Source: Dacryopinax spathularia (Eukaryota; Basidiomycota; Dacrymycetes; Dacrymycetales; Dacrymycetaceae). From it: a stretch of DNA of 64,000 nucleotides. The DNA lies in NCBI GenBank assembly GCA_037974965.1, contig JBBPFI010000001.1, positions 620,001 to 684,000 of the forward strand. The letters are read 5' to 3'. The notes under the pieces were generated by a model. It did no database searches and was not told where the DNA came from. It saw nothing but the letters and a program-made list of their open reading frames with translations. Position numbers and translations under genes: made by a program. Positions 56,401-64,000 of this stretch are shown here, in pieces (position 1 is the stretch's first letter; the number at the start of each line of letters is the position of its first letter).

Positions 56401-57902
56401 TTTCGCCTGCGGAAGATGTCGTTTTCGCTCTGCGCCAGGCTGCTCAAGATGATCTGAACCCTCTCCAGATTCACTTGGCCGTTGTCGGTCACGTAGCCGC
56501 CCATTCGCGGGAGCTCTCGCTTCCAAATCCGCAGCAAGGTGTCAATCGCACCTTCGCGGATATCAAGTGATGGCATGTGAGGCAAGAAATCGTTGCCGAC
56601 AAAGAAGATGAGGAAGATCCAATCATCGATCGCTCGCTCAAGATCGAAGGGGAAGGGGGTATATGGAATGTTCAGCTCGATCTCGAGGTACTCCCTCAGG
56701 ACCTCGACGTTCAGGAAGATAAACGGTTTTCGCTCGGGAGGAGCAGACTTCACATCATGCTCGTCTGCTTTCACTTTTGCGGCGCCAGTACATTGTGCTG
56801 CGAAATGACCCTCCTGGCCGCATATACGGCACTTATTGCTGTTTTTCTTGTCATCTGCGAACACATCTTCTCGTAGAACCCGGAAGTGAGGCTCGTGGGT
56901 TGCAAGCGAGAGCATAATGAGATCAGCGTCCTAAGACACGGTGAGTGAGCGAAGAAGTGGTCAGTCGACAATGCTCACCAGTCCGTAAATGACATGCTGC
57001 GTGTTGGGATCATGGTCCGGGTTGACGCGCTGCCGCCGGATGAAATCCATGATCTTATGTTCACCCTCACCCGGAACCGTGGCATCCGATATGATGACTT
57101 CAAGGTTCTTCCAGCCGGGATCCGAGTTTATCTTGGACACCACCCAGTATCTCAACGATGCAGCAAGGAGCTCCATGAATGGTGTACCGGGTGTAATCGC
57201 GTTTGAGTCCCAGGACTTCTTGTTCTTGGTTTCTTCGCTGACTTCATGTCCCATTGCTGATGAAAATTAGTCATCGAGTGATGCACCATGCCTTTGCAAC
57301 ACTCACCGGCAAACAGCCGCACCGCTTCCTCTCTCTCCTCTTCCTTTTCCTTAGCCTCCTGAGCCGCACGGAAACGTCGAGATCGCTGTTGATTCATCTT
57401 CGCACGCGGAGCAACTCCATCGATAGCCATGAAAAGTAATCGCCTCGGTCGAACCATGTTCACTACTCGCTCAGTGTACTTGAAGATCTCCACCATCATC
57501 TCCTCCTCGGTCTCTGGCGCCGGCTAATCAACAGTGTCAAAAAAGGGCGCGCAGAGGTTGGAGTAGAGACCGCACCTTTCCCTCAGGGTGAGTGCACGGA
57601 TGCACGATACCATTCATATCGAGATACAAGCAGTCGAACTCGACGCCGTTGGGGTTTGGTGTCGTGATGTCGACAGGCAACTCCATTTTCTCCCCTTCTC
57701 CATCTTCCAACGGTAGTGGCGCATCCTCAATAACCGGAGCAACTATACACAGTTAGATATTGAGTCAAAGCTCCGCAGAAAAGATTAATACGCACTGATC
57801 TTAGGGTATTTTTTCGACAGCCATCGGAACAGAGCAGGGACACCCTATGACTAGCGTCAGCCATCTCATAACAGCCTGCCAGCGTACAAAGAACCGTACC
57901 AT
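53462..57902 (-). CDS. RAT1: 5'-3' exoribonuclease 2 (RAT1/XRN2)
   Basis: Nuclear 5'-3' exonuclease for rRNA processing and Pol II termination. The start ATG at 57902 is followed at once by an intron (GTACGG to CATAG). Exon 2 then reads [16 protein letters not shown], the XRN N-terminus. Conserved blocks follow: [82 protein letters not shown] and [25 protein letters not shown] zinc knuckle, [14 protein letters not shown], comes next, then [15 protein letters not shown] and [17 protein letters not shown] long disordered Pro/Ala-rich and acidic linker lies at 55193-56236. The C-terminal domain has [16 protein letters not shown]. The tail is Gly/Tyr- and RGG-rich. Total length is about 1,200 residues. 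Confidence 0.93.
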
Positions 57903-58205
57903 GCCGCTGAAGCAGAATTATTAAGTTATAGAAGTGTCGTAAAAAGTATCAATCGAGCTGAAGTCGTGATAGTGCAAGAATAATAGCGACTTTGTGGCGG
58001 TCAAGGTGATGATGTTGTCCAGCTTGTCCAAAGGGTTCGCTTGTACGACGTCGACCCCGGTCTGCTTCGCAAAGCTGAGGAGTCGATTGCTTCCGAGGAT
58101 GCTTCTTTTCGGAGGCTATTTTCGTAAAGTGACCAATTTGGAAGTCGCGACCTCGAGTCAGGGACCGGGGGCAGCGTGTCGAGCGCACCTTGCAGACCAC
58201 CCACC
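57903..58205. promoter_or_regulatory. Divergent promoter, RAT1 and eIF2B delta
   Basis: 303 nt separate the two start codons. No TATA box is evident. Both genes are housekeeping genes and must share this region. Confidence 0.6.
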
Positions 58206-59792
58206 ATGGCGGACAAACCACCCAAGTCGCCGACGACGCCGAAGGCTGATGGTCAGCAGAAGTCCAGCAGAAGAAATGCCGATGGGAAGGGCAACCAGAA
58301 CCAGGGCGGGCCGCCTGGAGGAGAGCCACCTAAGCGAAGAGCTCAGAAGGAGATGTCGAAAGCTGAGCGTCGGGAACAGCAGGAGAAACAGCGTGCGGCG
58401 AAGGCGGCGGCTCAGGCAGACGCAGGAGGGAGCGGAGGAAAGGGCGGCGGGAAACAGCAGAAAAAGGGAGAGCAGCAAGGTGGTACCGCAGCCGATTCCA
58501 ACCAGCAGCGATCGTCGCAGGGACATCACCCATCCGGGCGAGGATCAGCGCCAGATCCCTCGAGCGTACCAACCGAGAAGAGAGCTAATGAACCTGCCGC
58601 ACCACCACCGGTCCCGACCCATTCACGCCTATTCCCGCATCTACGATTGCCGAAGGCAAATGTACTGGCTTCGTCTTCCGTTTCTGGAACTTCCAAAGTG
58701 GAAATTCATCCTGCTATTCTAAGACTTGCGCTACAATTCAGCTCGTTCAAGATCACAGGTGGAAACGCTCGTTGCATTGCTACCCTGACTGCTTTGAAAA
58801 CTGTATGCAAGTCTGCTTCTCTGCACCATTATTGTTGACCATTGATCAGGTCATCAACTCCTATACCACCCCTCAAGGAACTACCCTTTCACGCCATCTT
58901 ATGACCTACCTCTCTCCTCAAATATCTCATCTGGTCGCTGCACGTCCGATGAGTGCTAGCATGGGCAACGCTATCCGATGGCTGAAATACGAGGTTTCCG
59001 TTCTCTCCATTGATCTCCCTGAGCAAGACGTACGTCTATATGCTCCTAATCTTGACACGTCTAATCCATCTTGAAGGCGAAAGACTACCTTCTTGATCGC
59101 ATAGATACCTACATTCGCGATCGGATCACTGTGGCCGACCGGGTGATCGAAGACCACGCCATGGAAAAAATCCACGACGGCGACGTCATTCTGACCTACG
59201 CAAGGTCTTCCTCAGTCGAGAAAGTCATCAAGGCCGCGCACGAAGCAAAGAGGAACTTCAGCGTCGTCGTCGTCGATTGTGGTCCTCTATTCGAGGGCAA
59301 AGCTCTTGTCGCCGCTTTACCACCAGACCTATGTGTCACCTACGTTCTGTTGCCTTCATTGGCACCCGTACTGTCTACCGTCTCACTGTGTCTGTTTGGC
59401 GCGCACTCTCTTCTTGCCAATGGTGGTCTTTATTCTCGAGCTGGAACGGCAAGCGTCGCTATGATGGCACGGGAGCGAAATATCCCTGTTCTTGTGTGTT
59501 GCGAGACATACAAGCTCAGCGAGAAAGTATGGGGCGATGGTGTAACTCATAACGAGCTGGGTAAGAATATATATGCATGCTCCATGGCGCTAGTGCTCAT
59601 GCTCCCACAGCGCCAACAAGATCCTCATTAGCACCGACGCCGACAGTGACTCTGGAGCACATCAACCTGCTTTATGACTTGACACCCGCCTCTTACATAA
59701 CGGCGGTTGTGACAGAAGTAGGCCTAATCCCGCCAAGCTCCGTTCCAACAGTCCTGTTCCGCCAGGGAGTCACGGCGGCCCAGGGCCTATAG
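58206..59792 (+). CDS. GCD2: Translation initiation factor eIF2B subunit delta
   Basis: Regulatory subunit of the guanine-nucleotide exchange factor for eIF2. Four exons (58206-58802, 58850-59029, 59077-59560, 59611-59792) join in frame and give 480 residues. The start lies in a strong CCACCATGG context. The N-terminal 150 residues are basic, disordered and Gly/Gln-rich, as in other delta subunits. The folded part has VINSYTTPQGTTLSRHL, PMSASMGNAIRWLKYEV, GDVILTYARSSSVEKVIKAA, FSVVVVDCGPLFEGKAL, AHSLLANGGLYSRAGTASVA and IPVLVCCETYKLSEKVW. The last exon reads HINLLYDLTPASYITAVVTE, then VGLIPPSSVPTVLF, the typical delta C-terminus. I rejected the frame that reads through the last intron because it lacks this ending. 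Confidence 0.92.
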
Positions 59793-59935
59793 CACATTGT
59801 CATCATCATGCAATGTCACATGTTTTCATTCCGTTGGCTATTTGATTCACTATTGGGAACATGATTTCACTTATCCGGATCCTCAACCCAATTTGCATAT
59901 GCAGTTGCTGATGCTCCATCTCGCGTCTTACACCT

Positions 59936-61509
<1,574 letters not shown>

Positions 61510-61586
61510 GTTGTTAGATGGTGGATAAGAGTGCAAGGTCCTGAGTCGCTAGGTGACGTTGCTGGCTCACGATAAATCCACGGCCT

Positions 61587-61594
61587 CTTATATA
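61587..61594 (-). promoter_or_regulatory. TATA box of SFA1
   Basis: TATATAAG read on the minus strand, 78 nt upstream of the start codon at 61509. The clear TATA box fits an inducible, highly expressed gene. Confidence 0.6.
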
Positions 61595-61772
61595 ATCCGG
61601 CTATAGGGCAGTCATTCAGTGGAGGTGGCCGTGCTGGGCCGGACGAGCATTTCCTACATCATCCTACCCTGGCCAGCTCGATCAACCCGTAACACCTCAA
61701 GCTTGTACCATATTGTCCGTCTGTATTCACTGTAACATCTTCAAGCCGAGGGCGACGCAAATTAGACGGGAC

Positions 61773-62380
61773 ATGAGCTTTCCGAACCTCTATTATCAGC
61801 GCGTGAGCGTTGCGCTACCCAAACTAGGCAGCAAAGAAGGCTGATCACTGGACGGGTTGCATGCGATCGCGTCGAATAGACAGTGGCAACTCCGCGGCCT
61901 TGCCTCGTTTGTCTACGCCCGACCACGGTGGTGCTGTCCACGCTGGGAAATGTCGACTTTATCTACACGTGTGAACGTCACTTGACCGATCCTGGTTTTG
62001 CTACGAAACTGCCGGACGCTGCTGCTCCTGGGTCACCTGCGAGTCCGAAGCAGCCTGTGGATGAGGAGCTGATCAAGAAGGTCAAGGAGGAGTGGGAGGA
62101 GAAGCAGCGAAAGAAGAAGGAGAAGGAGGAAAAGGAGAAGAAGGATGGAGAGAAGGATAAGAAAGATGAGAAGGACAAGAAGGCAAAGGAGACTGCGCCG
62201 AAGAGCCCGCCTCCACCGTCGACTCCTCCAGCTCCTGCCACGCCCAGTCATCCACGCTATGTCTTGCATCGATCGATATATGCTGCAAGGCAATTGGAGC
62301 ACAGGAAGCGAAAGCAGCTGAAAGAGGCCAGGGAAGTGGCACCTCGACTACCAGGTGTGCCTGGCGGTACTCCGCTATGA
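61773..62380 (+). CDS. VFA1: VPS4-associated protein 1 homologue (VFA1)
   Basis: Binds the AAA-ATPase Vps4 in the endosomal sorting pathway. Exon 1 (61773-61802) codes MSFPNLYYQR. Exon 2 from 61880 continues TVATPRPCLVCLRPTTVVLS, giving the family N-terminus. The donor is GTGAGC and the acceptor AATAG. The zinc-binding residues are PCLVC and the later CERHL (CxxC and CxxH). After DPGFATKLPD comes a Lys/Glu-rich helix (KKVKEEWEEKQRKKKEKEEK) and a Pro-rich linker (KSPPPPSTPPAPA). The C-terminal helix HRSIYAARQLEHRKRKQLKE is where yeast Vfa1 contacts Vps4 MIT. The product has 176 residues. A first exon of only 30 nt makes the gene easy to miscall from an internal start. Confidence 0.82.
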
Positions 62381-62555
62381 CGACTGAAACCCGAAGGTGT
62401 TGCTCTATTTCACTCGGAGTTTTTCTTCCTGGTTGATTACTTCAGACTTGGGGTTGAGAAGCAGCGCGTTGGGTCCATCAACCATATCAATATTATACCT
62501 TTGTACACCAGACGCAATCTATCCTGTGGCTCCACCCATGTCAGGCGCTCGAGCC

Positions 62556-63329
62556 TCAAAAGGCCTTCGCCTTGCTATTCGCCCTACCATGCAAGACCTT
62601 CTGCCTCTCGAACTCTGCTCTCTTCTCGCTCACTCCCTCCTGGACAGACCTGAACAAGTCGTTCCGGTATCCAAGCGCAAAGAGGTTCTCTAAATGAACA
62701 AAGAACGGAGCGAAAACGAAGGCTAGCACGGCCGTCAGCATATGTTGCTTGGAATTAAAACCCTAGGCGCACCTTGGAGTACGTTATCCAACAATGCTGG
62801 TGATCGCCCCTCAAACACTCCATGCCCCACGAACTGCAGTATCCAGCAGACGACGTTGACGATTATGGCGTAAGTCATCGAGTTTGGCCGATGTGCCAGC
62901 GAGCAGCCGGTGTGGTACATAAAGAACCACTGCGGCGTTATCAGCAGCTGCTCTCTGCCCTGTCAGCTCTCGTCCTACCCTCAAGACATGAAAGACGTAC
63001 CGCAGCCACCGGATCCATCGTATAATAATACAGCAACACGGGTATCGCATAGAACAGCGAGATATTCGCGTCAAACTGCATCCAGTTGTTGAATCTGTAG
63101 GTGTATTGCGGTGCCATGTTGTAGCATAGGATGACCGCGAAGGACCAGATGATGAGGGGGACACATATTCGGTGGATGACGATGTTGACGGGGTGTGCAT
63201 GGTAGGCCCCATAGGCTACGAGCTACTTACGGTGGTATGGGTGTGAGCTGTTGGTTAGAACCAGTGATGGTCGACGAGCGTACCTGGTCCCGGATGCTGA
63301 ACACCTTTTTCTCTGCGGTTACGGCCATG
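62556..63329 (-). CDS. MPO1: MPO1-like membrane protein (DUF962/YGL010w)
   Basis: Yeast Mpo1 is an ER dioxygenase of phytosphingosine alpha-oxidation. The start at 63329 gives [15 protein letters not shown]. After a 75-nt intron it continues [20 protein letters not shown] and [16 protein letters not shown]. The histidines of YGAYHxHPVNIxIH are the presumed iron ligands. Next come [20 protein letters not shown], then [35 protein letters not shown] and a further hydrophobic segment [21 protein letters not shown] final exon with [19 protein letters not shown] ends at 62556. About four membrane helices are present. Four exons are joined by short introns, and the joins keep the frame. Confidence 0.85.
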
Positions 63330-64000
63330 TACTCACCCTGAATATTGCGATGTATTCGGTAAGAGGTTCGGAACGTTAAAGGCGTCAAGAAAGTAGCGAA
63401 AGGTCGTGCGCTAGCCTCGAGCTCGTTATATTGGACAGTATGTACCAGCCTCGGCGCAGAACCGCAGTCCCCGCCTAACGCCCAAAAGATCTCGGGCGCT
63501 TGTTCGCACCCATCCTCGGCTTGGCAACCACCAGGCTAGGCGGCTTCTCTCATAGCTTAACAGCAATCCCCTTGATTAAATTCCTTGGAACCACACCTTC
63601 CTTCTGTAAGATAAAGGGCAATTTGACAGGTAGAGATGGTGGCAATCCGCTGAGTCCGCTGCCGTGGCGTTCGGGTTGGTCTGGATCAAAATCTCGGTGC
63701 GGAAAGGTAGGGGTTCCGCCTTTCCGCAGCGCTGTGGGGAATGCGCTTGGCGCAGTCTTCAGGCGCTCTCACGAGTACACGATTAATAGGCCGCGAGCCT
63801 TGCAGATCCGCTGTGTGACATGCTGTAGTTATACCATGATTTGGGCGAGATGTAGAAGACTGCTTAGCTGCCAAAACCGGGCGCCGACACCAGCGGCCGG
63901 ATTATCATGACGCGTCGTCCTTCTCCAGTTCGGCAACAAGCCTATGACACGTCCGCCACCGCGGGGTATCCGATGCTCCTCAACGATGAGCAATCTCTTT
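63330..64000. other. Right end, upstream of MPO1-like gene
   Basis: About 670 nt to the window edge. The plus-strand frame at 63500-63910 shows no protein-like motif and I do not call it. No gene is supported. Confidence 0.4.

Noticed and set aside
63500-63910. 136-codon plus-strand frame at the right edge
   Set aside because: No motif and no introns matching a family; probably chance.

Overview
This window comes from a filamentous-type or yeast-like basidiomycete fungus, probably Agaricomycotina. The genes are eukaryotic, closely packed on both strands and split by many 45-90 nt introns. Most introns are GT-AG with CTAAC/CTGAC-like branch sites. Pyrimidine-rich stretches precede several genes, and several protein architectures are fungal: LIM-binding Adn1/PtaB type, RAT1 with a zinc knuckle, VFA1 and MPO1. 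I saw no tRNA, rRNA, CRISPR array, retroelement or virus-like protein. The species cannot be named from the sequence alone.

Layout. 1-7.1 kb, all minus strand: the 5' half of VID27 (cut by the window edge), a SET/MYND methyltransferase, TOM20 and the inositol hexakisphosphate kinase KCS1. TOM20 and KCS1 share a repeated leader/promoter segment with a hairpin. 7.1-13.6 kb: an accessory island without housekeeping genes. It holds four tandem plus-strand genes for tiny secreted cysteine-rich peptides of one family, each with a TATA box and an apparent intron just after the stop codon. 13.6-19.7 kb: three paralogues of an uncharacterised two-exon family, with a membrane-anchored steryl-ester-hydrolase-like lipase between copies A and B.

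20-28 kb: housekeeping genes, namely RNA polymerase III largest subunit (RPC1), proteasome alpha1 (SCL1/PSMA6, divergent from RPC1), a small unrecognised protein, and IMP3 of the U3 snoRNP. 29.3-33.4 kb: a very glutamine-rich LIM-domain-binding transcription regulator. 33.8-41.1 kb: tubulin cofactor A, Mediator subunit MED11 and a kinesin-3 (Unc104/KIF1) motor whose P-loop lies on three consecutive micro-exons. 41.7-45.9 kb: methionine synthase MET6 and a HAD phosphatase of the GPP/DOG type. 45.9-47.5 kb: a non-coding stretch with a cluster of CACTGA-N3-TCAGTG palindromes, followed by a large low-complexity protein gene.

51.3-53.3 kb: an intronless 685-aa glycoside-hydrolase-like gene that looks bacterial in origin. 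53.5-63.3 kb: RAT1/XRN2, eIF2B delta, S-(hydroxymethyl)glutathione dehydrogenase (SFA1), VFA1 and an MPO1/DUF962 membrane protein.

The housekeeping genes serve transcription, ribosome and RNA maturation, translation initiation, protein import, protein turnover and one-carbon/sulfur metabolism. They form no pathway cluster. The most original material is the secreted-peptide array, the shared TOM20/KCS1 leader, the palindrome cluster and the kinesin micro-exons.
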